From positions 1-64,000 of the forward strand of contig CALCNX010000031.1 in the NCBI GenBank assembly GCA_937899715.1: a stretch of DNA of 64,000 nt, read 5' to 3'. The position numbers and the translations under genes are program-made. Shown here one piece after another: positions 49,716 through 60,000 of the stretch. Within the stretch, counting starts at the first letter, position 1; every line of letters starts with the position of its first letter. The notes below the pieces were generated by a model. The model saw only the letters and a program-made list of their open reading frames with translations. It was not told the DNA's origin and did no database searches. The DNA is from an uncultured bacterium. Lineage in GTDB: Bacteria; Bacteroidota; Ignavibacteria; Kapaibacteriales; UBA4661.

Positions 49716-51490
49716 TATTCTATTGCTGAAATTTCTTCTTCCAAGAGCTGGCGCGAATACATTGCAGCATAGATACCACCTTGTTCTATGAGTTGCTCGT
49801 GTGTGCCGCGCTCCGCAATCATACCGTGATCCAGAACGATGATTGTGTCGGCATTTTTCACCGTCGAGATGCGGTGCGCTATGATAATACTGGTGCGATT
49901 CTGCATCACCTCGCGCAAACCGCGTAGAATCTTCTCTTCGGTTTCGGTATCTACTGCCGAAAGCGAATCGTCAAAAATAATAATTTGGGGTTGGCATAAT
50001 ACCGCCCGTGCAATCGCTGTGCGCTGCTTTTGTCCGCCGGAGAGCGTAACGCCGCGCTCGCCCACTACGGTGGCGTAGCCTTCGGGGAAGCCTTTTACAT
50101 TCTCGTGCATCTGCGCTATAATGCTTGCCTCCACGACTTCATCCATAGAAGCATTAGGCTTGCCGAAACGGATATTATCGGCAATGTTCATTGAGAATAA
50201 AAATGCCTCTTGGGGAACAATTGCAATGGCTGAACGCAGGGTGTGGATGGGTATGGTGTTTATTGGCTGCCCATCTATCAGCACCTCGCCGTCGGTGTGG
50301 TTGAAGAGGCGCGGCACAAGGTTCACCAATGTTGACTTGCCGCTTCCGGTCTCGCCTACAATGCCGATTGTTTCGCCCGCTTTGATGGTGAAAGATATAC
50401 CGCCATTTTCGTCACCAATAGCAAACGGCAGGTTTGGTGCGTACTTCATGCGGACATTGCGAAATTCCACGTTGCCGTGAATCGTTGTAATCGCATGGTT
50501 CGTCGCGTCGGAATCTGCAATATCAGGTACTTCGTCGAACACCCTTCCCAAACGCCCTGTGGATGCGGCTGCGCGTTGAATCAGATTCGTTACCCAGCCA
50601 ATCGCAATGACGGGCCAAATCAGCAAGTTCAGGTAAATAAAAAACTGTGTCACGTCGCCAATTGTTGCCTCGCCGCGCATAACAAGGTAACCGCCTGTGC
50701 CCAGTACCAATACTTGCGACAAGCCGACCAGACTAATCATAAGCGGCATCATTATGGCTTCGATATTCACAAGACGCATCATTTTCCGCAGATAACCTTC
50801 GCCCATGCTGTGAAATGCTTTGATTTCATCTTCCTCACGTCCGTATGCACGGATGACGCGTACACCGGACAGGTTTTCTTGCGCCTTTGCCGTCATTTTT
50901 CCATAATGGTCTTGTGCGTCTTTGAATAGCAAATGCACTTTTGCGCCAATTCGGTACACGCCATACGACACAAACGGCATCGGCAGAAGCGCCATGATGG
51001 TAATGAACGGTGAAAGGGCAATCATCATGGAGAGTGCAAAAAAGAACGTCGTAACGGTATTGGCAGAATACATCACCGCCGGACCGAAAAATTCTCGAAT
51101 GGCGGTAATGTCGTTCGTGGAATATGCCATGAGTTCGCCTGTGGGTGTGCGCTGGAAGTAGCGCAGAGGCTGGCGTTCTAATGCCGAGAGCACATCAGAG
51201 CGAAGTTCATATTCAATTTTTCGTGAAGCGACAATCATGGTCTTGCGCGTCAGAAACATGAAAAAACCGCTACCTGCGGTGAGTGCAAACATCAGCCCGA
51301 TGTGCCACGCAATATCGGTGCTACTGAAGGTGTTTTTTCCAACACTCTGCGCAATGGAATCAATGGTTTTACCCACGACGCGCGGCAAGGACGTGGAGCA
51401 GATATTGGAAATGGTAACAAACAGAAACCCCAATATAAACATCCACTTATGGCGGACAAAGTAGGGTTTGAGGCGAAAAAGTTCTTTCAT
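49715..51490 (-). CDS. ABC exporter, fused permease and ATPase (MsbA/MdlB-like)
   Basis: A 591-residue half-transporter that would work as a dimer in the inner membrane. Six membrane helices lie within residues ~15-310, including the family motif FQRTPTGELMAYSTND near 115. The nucleotide-binding domain follows at ~345-580: Walker A GETGSGKST, signature LSGGQKQR, Walker B IIIFDDSLSAVD and the switch histidine in IIIAHRIST. Homologues export lipids, drugs or peptides; the substrate cannot be named. It is followed directly (TAATG) by the T9SS dehydrogenase gene. Confidence 0.92.
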   Translation of the reverse strand: MKELFRLKPYFVRHKWMFILGFLFVTISNICSTSLPRVVGKTIDSIAQSVGKNTFSSTDIAWHIGLMFALTAGSGFFMFLTRKTMIVASRKIEYELRSDVLSALERQPLRYFQRTPTGELMAYSTNDITAIREFFGPAVMYSANTVTTFFFALSMMIALSPFITIMALLPMPFVSYGVYRIGAKVHLLFKDAQDHYGKMTAKAQENLSGVRVIRAYGREEDEIKAFHSMGEGYLRKMMRLVNIEAIMMPLMISLVGLSQVLVLGTGGYLVMRGEATIGDVTQFFIYLNLLIWPVIAIGWVTNLIQRAAASTGRLGRVFDEVPDIADSDATNHAITTIHGNVEFRNVRMKYAPNLPFAIGDENGGISFTIKAGETIGIVGETGSGKSTLVNLVPRLFNHTDGEVLIDGQPINTIPIHTLRSAIAIVPQEAFLFSMNIADNIRFGKPNASMDEVVEASIIAQMHENVKGFPEGYATVVGERGVTLSGGQKQRTAIARAVLCQPQIIIFDDSLSAVDTETEEKILRGLREVMQNRTSIIIAHRISTVKNADTIIVLDHGMIAERGTHEQLIEQGGIYAAMYSRQLLEEEISAIE

Positions 51491-51536
51491 TGGGGTAATG
51501 TTTTGGTTGATTGGTGATGGTCGTCAAGCGTCATTT

Positions 51537-52322
51537 CTAGTTTTCGGGATTGATGCCAAGAGCGCGAAGCTGCTCGGCAAGGCGGTTTGCGCGTTCTTCG
51601 GCGTGGTCGGCGCGAGCTTTTTCTTGTTCGGCTCTGGCTTTTTCTTGTTCAGATTTTTCTTTGCCTGTCGGGAAAATATTCCCGTGGTCGTCGCACCAGC
51701 GAATCCACGTCGCCGCCATGCCTTCGTACTCGCCTTCCCACAGACGCAAGCCCACGCCAACTTCCTCTATCCAGAAATCGCCATGCACCTGATACTTGCT
51801 GCCATGCAGCACGTACAGCGTGAGCGCCTCGCCTCGCAAGAGAGAAAATGGGTCGAACACAGCATAATATGGGATATGCAGCCGCGCGTAGTCTTGCATC
51901 TTGCGCACCATTTCACCGCCTTTGCGATTGGAAACTATTTCCACCACAATTTCCGGCATCTTTCCGAACACCCACGCAAAGTATGCGCGAACCTTCTCAA
52001 AATCAAAATTCGTCTCCAAAGGCACGTCCACGCTCACAAATGCGTCCGGCACAATCGGCGGCTCTTTGGTGGAAGAAAATAGACCGACATTAGCATCGGC
52101 AATAAATGTGCGCTCCGGCGGATTCCACAGCGCAGCGTTGCAGTACAGCGTTTCGATAAGTAAGCGCTGCTGCTTGGCAGAAAAAACATTATCCACAGGT
52201 TCGTCATCCTCCGTTACAAGTCCGGAAATATCAGGTTCGGGAATAGGAATATCCTCAAATGTTGCGCCATTTGTGGTATTGAGCGCCTGCCGCTCCAGTG
52301 GTGATATGAGAGTGTTTTCCAT
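51537..52322 (-). CDS. Uma2 (DUF820) family protein with charged C-terminal tail
   Basis: A 261-residue member of the Uma2 family, which has a restriction-endonuclease-like fold; its role is unknown and members are often multicopy. Visible core motifs are VPDAFVSVDV, PEIVVEIVSNRKGGEMVRKM and YYAVFDPFS. The expected acidic residues are D of PDAF and E of EIVSN. The last ~40 residues are a coiled coil with EQEKARAEQEKARA repeats, common in this family. The start is ATG 52322; a TTG four codons upstream is less likely. Confidence 0.88.
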   Translation of the reverse strand: MENTLISPLERQALNTTNGATFEDIPIPEPDISGLVTEDDEPVDNVFSAKQQRLLIETLYCNAALWNPPERTFIADANVGLFSSTKEPPIVPDAFVSVDVPLETNFDFEKVRAYFAWVFGKMPEIVVEIVSNRKGGEMVRKMQDYARLHIPYYAVFDPFSLLRGEALTLYVLHGSKYQVHGDFWIEEVGVGLRLWEGEYEGMAATWIRWCDDHGNIFPTGKEKSEQEKARAEQEKARADHAEERANRLAEQLRALGINPEN

Positions 52323-52349
52323 AGTATTTTCCAATACGTGAAAGACGGT

Positions 52350-53177
52350 TTAGCCAAGAAGTTCGATTGTATCGCCTACGGCGATAGTTCCCGTGTTACG
52401 GTGAATGACGTTTTGCCCGAACAAAACTTTTGCACCGTCGGCGCTTCGGCGAAATTTTTTGAGGGTGGCGATTGGTTCTGCGCCTGTTTTTGTGCCGCTT
52501 GCTTGGTCAACGGTTGTTACGATGCACCGTCCGCAGAGTTTCACGCCGTACATTTCCACGTCTCCGGCGCTGTTCCGCACGTTGAAATGCTTCCATGCAT
52601 CTTCAGCAAAAGCATCGCAGCCCGAAACGACGATATTCGGGCGGAAACGGTTCATCGGCACAGGTTCGCTGCCGCTCTCGATAAGGCGCGAATTTACACT
52701 TTCCAGCGATGCTTCCGAAGCCAGAAGCATTTGGAAGCCATCGGCAAAGCCCGTGTGGTCTGTGGGGCGAACAGCGTAGGTTTGGTCAACGATTCGGCGG
52801 AAATCGCGGTGCATGGTTACCAAGTGCACATCCACGCCAAGGAAGGTACTGAGCCATTCTGCTGCTTCCCGTCCCTGCGAGACTGCTTGACAGGTATCGT
52901 CCCAGACGACGACATTTTCCGTGCTGCCTTCGTCGGTGTGCGGTAGAGAAAGCGTTTCCATGCCCTGCGCCGAGAGCATAAGAATGCCATTCGCTACCGA
53001 TGGCTCAATAAGCGCCATACGGGGATATTCGCGTTGCGTGAGGAAACGACCGGCGGAGTTCACAATCATGAAATGACGGTCGAAGGCAATGCCGCGCTCA
53101 ATCAGATTGGCGGAGTCCAAACGCCAACCTTTGCAGCCTTTAATGGGATAGTAGAATAAGCCTGTTATCGTTATCAT
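52350..53177 (-). CDS. MOSC domain protein (YcbX-like)
   Basis: A 275-residue protein with an N-terminal MOSC_N beta barrel (residues ~3-115; GLFYYPIKGCKGW, FDRHFMIV) and a C-terminal MOSC domain (~120-270). Key residues are MNRFRPNIVVSG and the conserved cysteine in CGRCIVTTVDQ. Family members move or use sulfur of the molybdenum cofactor; YcbX-type enzymes reduce N-hydroxylated compounds. It lies 27 bp upstream of the Uma2 gene on the same strand. Confidence 0.9.
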   Translation of the reverse strand: MITITGLFYYPIKGCKGWRLDSANLIERGIAFDRHFMIVNSAGRFLTQREYPRMALIEPSVANGILMLSAQGMETLSLPHTDEGSTENVVVWDDTCQAVSQGREAAEWLSTFLGVDVHLVTMHRDFRRIVDQTYAVRPTDHTGFADGFQMLLASEASLESVNSRLIESGSEPVPMNRFRPNIVVSGCDAFAEDAWKHFNVRNSAGDVEMYGVKLCGRCIVTTVDQASGTKTGAEPIATLKKFRRSADGAKVLFGQNVIHRNTGTIAVGDTIELLG

Positions 53178-53399
53178 TTGGGAAGTTCGGGGGGAATAGT
53201 GAGCAATGAGGTAAAAGCAAAACTAGCGGATTTTTCGGCGGGAAGCAACAGCTTTGTTTGTAGCAAGGGCGGCAAGCGAGTGAGACAATTTCTGCTGCCA
53301 AACGAATAGTTGTCTTCATTGACATAGCGTTGTTTCATGGTGCGGTGTGGGCGTTGGAATAAAGAAAGGAGGATGCACTGCAAATTACGCAGAAAATGG

Positions 53400-54845
53400 T
53401 TACTTCGTCAACTTCAACTTCACCAAAAACGCTCCCGGACGATATACCCCGTTTCTCACATCATTCTGGTCAGGAATGTACGTCCCCATGATTTTCCCAT
53501 CCGCCCAGCCGTTCACATAGAGCGCCTTTTCGTCGGGAGAAAGGCGAACCGTTACGCCTAAACCCGAACCCATTGCCAACGCGCCCAAACAAGTATTTGT
53601 CGGTGAATACTTCGCTACGAATACTTGTACGTCAGTAGAAGAAAGCGAAGTGCCACCAAAATCCACCGCCCCAGAGAAGTTTCCGGTGACGTAGGCACAG
53701 TCTTTAGAATCCACCGTTAGCCCCATGCGGGCATCACGGCTGGCAGGAACAGAGTTCTCACGATTGGAAACGGTCGTGGGCAAGTAGCGTGTCCATGCTG
53801 TGCCGGAGCGAGAAATTTTTGCAAGGAAGTATTGTTTACGTTGTTCATCTTTAGCGAGGATATACACCGCTCCACTATTACCGAGCGCTATTTGTGTATC
53901 GGTCAGTTCACCCATCGCTTCAAGATTGACGGGAAAGGTTTCGGTAAGTAATCCATTCGTATCAAGGCGAACGATATTGTAGCCCGTTTTCATGCGGACA
54001 AGGCTTTGTGTAGCGGAGGTAATGCCGAAATCGGAACCTGCACGAAGGAAGATAGTGGCATTGCCGATATTGTCAGAAGCCGCATCATACGCAAGGTCGT
54101 TTTCTGGTCCGCCCCATTGGTGGCGGACGGGAAGAGCAACAGCATCGGGCTTAGGATCGTTTCTTAAGACAAAACAGTCTGCTTTACCAAAGGTTGGGCA
54201 TAAGTGATTAAAGAGGATTTTACCACGATTAGGGTCTCCAAATTCAAAATACTCTGGGAAAGATTGAAAATTATCACAGAATGTTCCGACCATCCAAATT
54301 GATGCAACCTGACTGGCATTATTTCGAGGCGGGTAAATGTATGTGCGCTCAGGTGTTGCCTTCGCAATAGAAGGACCAACAACTTCCACATACCCCGAAT
54401 AAGGATACGGTTTTGTATCGGGAGCGCCACGATAGGTATTATATCGTGTATAAGGATTCGTATAACTCAGGCTGCTTAGAGTAATATAGTTTTGGCTATT
54501 ATTGACTGAAAGATGGCTTACAACATTACGGTTGTAAATACCCGTGAAATTTGCAACAACATCTTTACTCAATCCTGCACCTTCGCTATAGTCTAATTGT
54601 TGTCCATCAGGGCTGAAGGTCTGGATTCCAACAAATATACCGCTATTGTCAGTCCTGTCACCAATCGAAACAATATTACCATCAGGGGAGACATCCATGA
54701 GCGGACCAAACGTAGGTTGCACCCACACAAGAGTAGGAGAGAAGGAATCGGTTTGATCCGGTGGCTTGACAGGCGAAGGAAAGAGAAAACAGCTACTCAA
54801 CATCACCGCAAGGAGAGCAACTAAAGCAAAAGATTTCAAACTCAT
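53400..54845 (-). CDS. lipoprotein of unknown function, propeller-like
   Basis: A 482-residue lipoprotein. The signal LVALLAVMLSSC ends in a good lipobox (LSSC, cysteine near residue 18). The mature part is beta-rich with recurring blade-like strings (GNIVSIGDRTDNSG, GAVYILAKDEQ, CAYVTGNFSGAVDFGG) resembling SBBP-type beta-propeller repeats. I do not recognise a specific family. Start ATG 54845 begins the lipoprotein signal; an upstream TTG-type reading adds 18 residues. The adjacent 222 bp towards the MOSC gene show no feature. Confidence 0.75.
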   Translation of the reverse strand: MSLKSFALVALLAVMLSSCFLFPSPVKPPDQTDSFSPTLVWVQPTFGPLMDVSPDGNIVSIGDRTDNSGIFVGIQTFSPDGQQLDYSEGAGLSKDVVANFTGIYNRNVVSHLSVNNSQNYITLSSLSYTNPYTRYNTYRGAPDTKPYPYSGYVEVVGPSIAKATPERTYIYPPRNNASQVASIWMVGTFCDNFQSFPEYFEFGDPNRGKILFNHLCPTFGKADCFVLRNDPKPDAVALPVRHQWGGPENDLAYDAASDNIGNATIFLRAGSDFGITSATQSLVRMKTGYNIVRLDTNGLLTETFPVNLEAMGELTDTQIALGNSGAVYILAKDEQRKQYFLAKISRSGTAWTRYLPTTVSNRENSVPASRDARMGLTVDSKDCAYVTGNFSGAVDFGGTSLSSTDVQVFVAKYSPTNTCLGALAMGSGLGVTVRLSPDEKALYVNGWADGKIMGTYIPDQNDVRNGVYRPGAFLVKLKLTK

Positions 54846-54895
54846 GGCATTTGCTGAGAAAAATGGAAGCAATTTTCCGCAAGATAAGAATTGCC

Positions 54896-55404
54896 TCAAT
54901 ACAAGGCAAGTTCTGAGAGTGCCTGCCGCACCGTTTGGTGTAGATTAGCTATTGACGGGAGCGCATTGGTTATGCTACAAATACTTCCGCCAGCGCTCGC
55001 AGTACAGCAAGCGGCGAATCCTCCTGCCTCTTCTGCCTCCGCGCCGTGAATCCCGATACTTGCCGACAAGATAGACACCACGCCTGCTTCGCCAATGCAA
55101 CGGCGGAAGTACGTCATTTCCGACGGGTCACATGGAGGGTGCCACTAAAACATAGACTCACCCGAAAGTATTGCCAATACCTATTCTCTTACCATTGGGC
55201 GATGGTTTCTTCGTCCAAAAGGTAGTGCATCCGTTTGAGAAGCAACAACGAAACCATCAAGCGCACGGGTTTCGCAGAACGACCTGACTTGGCATACAAC
55301 CCCGACAGCGATGATGCGAGGTTGCTCCACCCGATAGCCGATGTCGGCGCAAAAAGATGGTGTCGGGGTTTCAACAGAGAAGTCAAGTTCTTTTCGTCAC
55401 AGTA
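54896..55404 (-). pseudogene. decayed IS5-family transposase
   Basis: This is the N-terminal part of a transposase with the DUF772 domain, broken by stops and at least one frameshift. From 55404 downwards one frame reads ...SLSGLYAKSGR, KPVRLMVSLLLLKRMHYLLD, EETIAQW, stop, then YWQYF. After a shift it continues as GESMF, stop, WHPPCDPSEMTYFRRCIGEAG and GIHGAEAEEA. Intact IS5-type enzymes carry YWQYFCGE..., LPCDPS and a C-terminal catalytic domain; that domain is absent. No terminal inverted repeats were recognised. Confidence 0.82.
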
Positions 55405-55422
55405 TTTGGCGATAAGAGCGTG

Positions 55423-56631
55423 CTACATCGTAATCGAAGTGTAATTTGCACGATACTCCGACGGTGTTTGTCCCGTATGTTTTTTGAAGGCAGCGTTGAA
55501 GGATGACTTAGAGTTAAACCCCGACTGAAACGCAACTTCTTGAATGGTTGTTGACGGCGACACGTCAATTATTTGCCGCTTCCATTCTTCGACACGATAG
55601 CGATTGACAAAATCGAAAAAATTGACCCCGATGTGTTTGTTCAGAATATCGGAAATACGATAGGCAGGAATATCACTCAAAGTGGCAAGTTTTTGAAGAG
55701 TCAGCTGACTGTCCAAATATGGTTTCTGTTTTTCCATAAAATGCTGGAGATGCTCTCGCAGGGCGATTCCCTCCTGCGGTTCTTCGCGCACGGCACTGGT
55801 TTCCGTTCTACGGCGCTCCGAAGTCAGCATCGCGTTATGCTCTGCGACATCAACCAATACGCCATTTGCACCTAACGGCACAGGTAATTCTTGCGCAGAA
55901 GAGACATAGACAAACGTATCGGCTTTCATAATGGCAGTATATGCCAGCAAATACATCCACAGCGTACCCAAAAGACCAACAATGATATTCAACGACCGCA
56001 GCCCCGGGAACCCAAGAAGCATCCCAATATGCACCACAAGCTGAATCGCCCACCAGAGCCACATAGCAGCCACAAGGTTCCGAAGCCAATGCAGGTTAAT
56101 TCGCTCAATAGACGAGTATTCATTGCGAATACGTTTGGCATAAGTTCTGAGCAACCGTAAGGAAAATATCAGATAGGTAAAAAAATGAAGCGAGCGTGCA
56201 AGCAGGAAGATATTGTACCACTTCGATTTCCCCGCAAGGTTTTCGGTGAGGAATTTAATTTTTTCCTCAGCAGGCTGAAAATAAAAAGTTGCCATCAGAA
56301 ATGCCACATACAGCACAAATGGCGCAAAATGGATAAGTGAACGCCGATTGACGATGCCGCCCGTCTGTGCTGTCACGTACAAGAAGAGCAATGGCGCTAT
56401 CAAGAGCCGCATCGGTTCGGCAATCCGAATAAAGAACGGAAACGCCGTATAAACCGAAGGAATGAGAATGGGTGAAAATGATAAAATAACCGAAACCACC
56501 AGCACCATAGCAGCCAGCAGACTATTTGCCTGATGATTGCCCCGTTTTAGACGAAAAAGAATGAAGGCAACAAAGTACCCTTGCGCGGCACCAATAAGAT
56601 CAGGAATCATCAAGACCATAGATAAAGACAT
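55423..56631 (-). CDS. AraC-family regulator with membrane-embedded N-terminus
   Basis: A 402-residue regulator. Residues ~1-230 contain about seven hydrophobic segments (FVAFILFRL, LLAAMVLVVSVIL, IAPLLFLYV, FVLYVAFLMATFYF and others). The last ~105 residues form an AraC-type double helix-turn-helix (LTLQKLATLSDIPAYRISDILN and EVAFQSGFNSKSSFNAAFK). This layout is common in Bacteroidota, where the membrane part is thought to sense a signal. The start ATG 56631 has AGGAG seven bases upstream; an ATG at 56655 gives eight more residues but no such site. It ends just beside the IS5 remnant. Confidence 0.9.
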   Translation of the reverse strand: MSLSMVLMIPDLIGAAQGYFVAFILFRLKRGNHQANSLLAAMVLVVSVILSFSPILIPSVYTAFPFFIRIAEPMRLLIAPLLFLYVTAQTGGIVNRRSLIHFAPFVLYVAFLMATFYFQPAEEKIKFLTENLAGKSKWYNIFLLARSLHFFTYLIFSLRLLRTYAKRIRNEYSSIERINLHWLRNLVAAMWLWWAIQLVVHIGMLLGFPGLRSLNIIVGLLGTLWMYLLAYTAIMKADTFVYVSSAQELPVPLGANGVLVDVAEHNAMLTSERRRTETSAVREEPQEGIALREHLQHFMEKQKPYLDSQLTLQKLATLSDIPAYRISDILNKHIGVNFFDFVNRYRVEEWKRQIIDVSPSTTIQEVAFQSGFNSKSSFNAAFKKHTGQTPSEYRANYTSITM

Positions 56632-56638
56632 CAGTATT

Positions 56639-56643
56639 CTCCT
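56639..56643 (-). promoter_or_regulatory. AGGAG site fixing the AraC-regulator start
   Basis: AGGAG on the minus strand, seven bases before ATG 56631. It favours this start over ATG 56655. Confidence 0.7.
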
Positions 56644-56655
56644 ATTATTGAACAT

Positions 56656-57019
56656 TTGTTCTCAGAAATCAAGGCAGAAAGCGTAAAAACCTATAACGAA
56701 AACTTGGAGTGTAAGGTTTAATCCTGCCGATGGCACTATGGCTAGGGCAGGAGCAGAAACAACAGAATATTCACACTCCGAAACTCAGTACAAAAACTTT
56801 CGTGATGAAAACTTCAAACAATAGCGTCACTTCTAAGATACTGAAAATCAGAAGGCTGTACAAGTTACTAAAAGTCATGGTGAAAGATATTCGCTACAAC
56901 CGATAATTTCAGATATTTTTTTTGCAGGTACAATACCAAAGGCAAGATGTAGCATACCTTTACGATAGACCACACTTGCAATTTTCGGAACAGCCCCCAA
57001 CCGACATAACGCTTCCCAT
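56656..57019. other. intergenic region with nested inverted repeats
   Basis: No gene is seen. Nested arms are present: GGAGTGT (56706-56712) with ACACTCC (56773-56779) outside, and TCCTGCC (56722-56728) with GGCAGGA (56746-56752) inside. On the minus strand this lies downstream of the giant gene and upstream of the AraC regulator, so it may be a terminator-like or leader structure. There is no T run. Confidence 0.5.
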
Positions 57020-60000
57020 CTACCGCACTACCTCCACGCGCTGCATAACCACTTCTCCACAAGACTCCATGCGTAGCAAATATGTCCCACTTGGCAAGTG
57101 CTTCACGCTTGCTTGCAGACTTTGCTCTCCGGCTTGTTTGATGCCTTTGGCAAAAATTTGGACGGTGTTTCCTCGCATATCCAGAAGGCTAATATCTGTC
57201 CATGCTTCGCCGCCAAGTGTGTAGGCTACCTCCAACACATCCGCGCTTGGATTGGGTGCCACACGCACCAGCACCAGAGCAGCTGTCGCCGAAGAAATAA
57301 ACCGCTTCCCGCCTGCTTGCGAGGTTTTTGCTCGAAAGCCGCCTACTACCACGTCGGCTACTTGAAGCGTTCCATCGCCCCACTGCAATTCCTCCAGCAC
57401 CAGCGTTGTCGTATCGGTATTTCCTGCCACCGCACGGCATGGAATTCGCAGCAGCACCGAATCACGCCCGTTCTGTCCATTCCAATACGTCGTCGGTGCT
57501 GCAAATCGTTGGTAAGTATTTTGTGGCACTGAGTTCCGAATCGGGCGCACAAAAGGATTAGAACCAAGAGCAAGAACGTTGGGGTTAAATCCTAACTTTG
57601 CCGTGAAATGTGGTTGGCTTGAACGGAAGAGCTTGTCTAGCTCGCCTTCCATCATGCCGGTAAGATAAATTTCCAGCATCACCTCACTGCCCGGCGGCGC
57701 ACTCTCAGGCACAGCCCTCAGACCGAGCCTTGCCACGACATCGGTCGGTTGTTTCGTGCGTCCGTATTGCACCAGTGCCGTTGTCGCGGTGTCTGTCGTC
57801 GCTTGACAAGAAACCTCTTGTGCCTGTGCTGCCCCCGTACGCTCTGCCACAAAGCGTAGCGCTACTGCTATCGTGTCTCCTACACCTACAAGCGTCTTTC
57901 CACTAAGGTCAGCGCGGAAGGTGTATTCTCGTATTCCTCGCCGCAAATCAACGCGAACCAGTTCCGCTAGACGGTCGCCGACGTTCACCACCTGCACCGC
58001 AAGCAACTTCGTTGTGCCGATAACGCTCGTGTCAATCGAAGGCGGAATGAGTTTTAATGCGCCACCGCGCCCCGTAAGGCGATTGGTTATCGTTTGGGTT
58101 TGCTCTACCGTACTTCCCTGCGTGGTAAAGCGCACCGTGAGCGCCGCACTAATGGTTTCCAGCACCGTCGGCACAAAGCGCACCCGCACTTGCAGGCTTG
58201 ATTCGGCAGGGATTTCCGCATTGTTGAGGCTTTCACACACAAACGCTGGGTTGCTGGTCGTGATGTCTCCCGAAAGGCGAATAGGCGCAGACGAGAGATT
58301 GCGCAAGGTCAGTACGCCAAAGGCAATGTCGCCGCGCGGCACTTTGCCGAAGTCCAGACGCATTGCGCCAAGAGTATTATTTGCTGCCGTCGTAAAGTCG
58401 CCGCTTGCCCATCTGCCCGCACCCAACGCATTTTCAGCACGAACACGCCAGAAATAGCGGGTTTCGTTTTGAAGCGGAAAGCCGTTCAAGCCGCGCGAAT
58501 CCAATTCCATGCGCCCCGATGCAAGTGCAGATGCGGTCTGTGCAGCCGTCAGAGTGGTTAAAACGGTAGAGAAATTAGCGTTTGCCGACAATTCGACGCG
58601 ATATTGCCCAGCACCATCCACACTACGCCAAACAAACAGCGGCAACGTCGGCACGTCCGCTTCCGCACGGGTGGGCGAGATGAGTGCTACCGAATCGGGG
58701 ACACTCGTGGGCAGCACTGCCTGAACGTGGATGCTAGCGGTCGAAACTGTCAAAAGCGGGAGTTTGGTATTCGTGATGACGCATTGGTAAGCACCCGAAT
58801 CAAGAGCCGCAAAAGCGACAAACCTCAGCGCGTCATTGGCGGAAATGGTCTGGGCAAGAGCGCCGTTTTTGCGCCATTGGTAACGGTTGTTTGCGCCCGG
58901 AAGCGCTGCCGGAAGCGTGAACTCCGCGTCAATAACGGCGATTGTATCGGCAAGACGAGGCGGCGTGATTGCTTGCGGAGCGTAAGTAAAGTTTTGAAGA
59001 ATAGCCAAGCGCTCAAGGTCAGCAAAGGGCAGACGATTTCCGCTAACGTTCAGCGCAAGGCGCGGAATAGGATTCGCAAGGTCGGGCAGCGCATCAAACG
59101 AGTTTCCCGCAAGATTGAGTGTTTCCAAACGCAGGAGCTTGGTAAACGACTCCGGCACTGCGCCTGTGAAGCGATTACCATTCATGTACAATTCGCGCAA
59201 ACCGGTCAAGTTTCCTACTTCCACCGGAACATTTCCCGAAAAGTCATTACTGCTTATGTCCAAACGCTGCAAACCCTCTACTGCCGTGAGAGCGCTATTC
59301 TTGGCTTTGGCAGCCGTGAGTGCAGCCACACCCAGCGACGGCGGCAAAATGCCGGAGAGACGATTACCGCGTAGATTCAGCGTTTGCAACTGTGGAAGTT
59401 GCACCAAAAACACAGGGAAGCCACCAATGAAGCGGTTTCCACTCGCATCGAACGCTTGCAAATTCCCCACACCACCCAAACACTCCGGCAGAAAGCCAAA
59501 AAGCTGATTGTTGCTAATGTTCAGACTTTCCAGTCCCGTAGGCAAGCAGCAAAGAGCCTCCACACCACCTTCAAAACGATTACCCGACAGGTTCAAGGTT
59601 TTGAGCGACACCATACTGCATATATTTTGCGGTAATGCGCCCTGCAGCCTGTTCCCGGAGAGGTTCAGCACACGCAAAGCAGTGAGATTTGTAAGCGCTG
59701 TCCACGGCACAGTGCTATCGAGATTATTCGCGGGCAACGTCAGCGCCACTACCCGCCCACGCTCCACTTTCACGCCGAATCGAAGGGCAACGGGATAGCC
59801 ATTCGTCCAATTCGTCGAAGTTGTCCAAAGAGCGCCATTTGTTGCGGCGTAGAGTGCGTTCAGCGCCAGCGAGTCCGATGGCGCAACAGGTTCGGCATCC
59901 AAAAGCGGATTAAAGGTGAAACTAGCGCTCGTTGTTAGTACACCGCTTCCCGTCTGAATCGTTAGCGAGCCGCTTGCTACTTGCCCCACAATTACGCGAA

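Noticed and set aside
53178..53399. Short minus-strand frames (53140-53325, 53174-53383) between the MOSC gene and the lipoprotein gene
   Set aside because: Low-complexity Pro/Leu/Cys-rich translations without a start signal; they overlap the MOSC gene start and each other.
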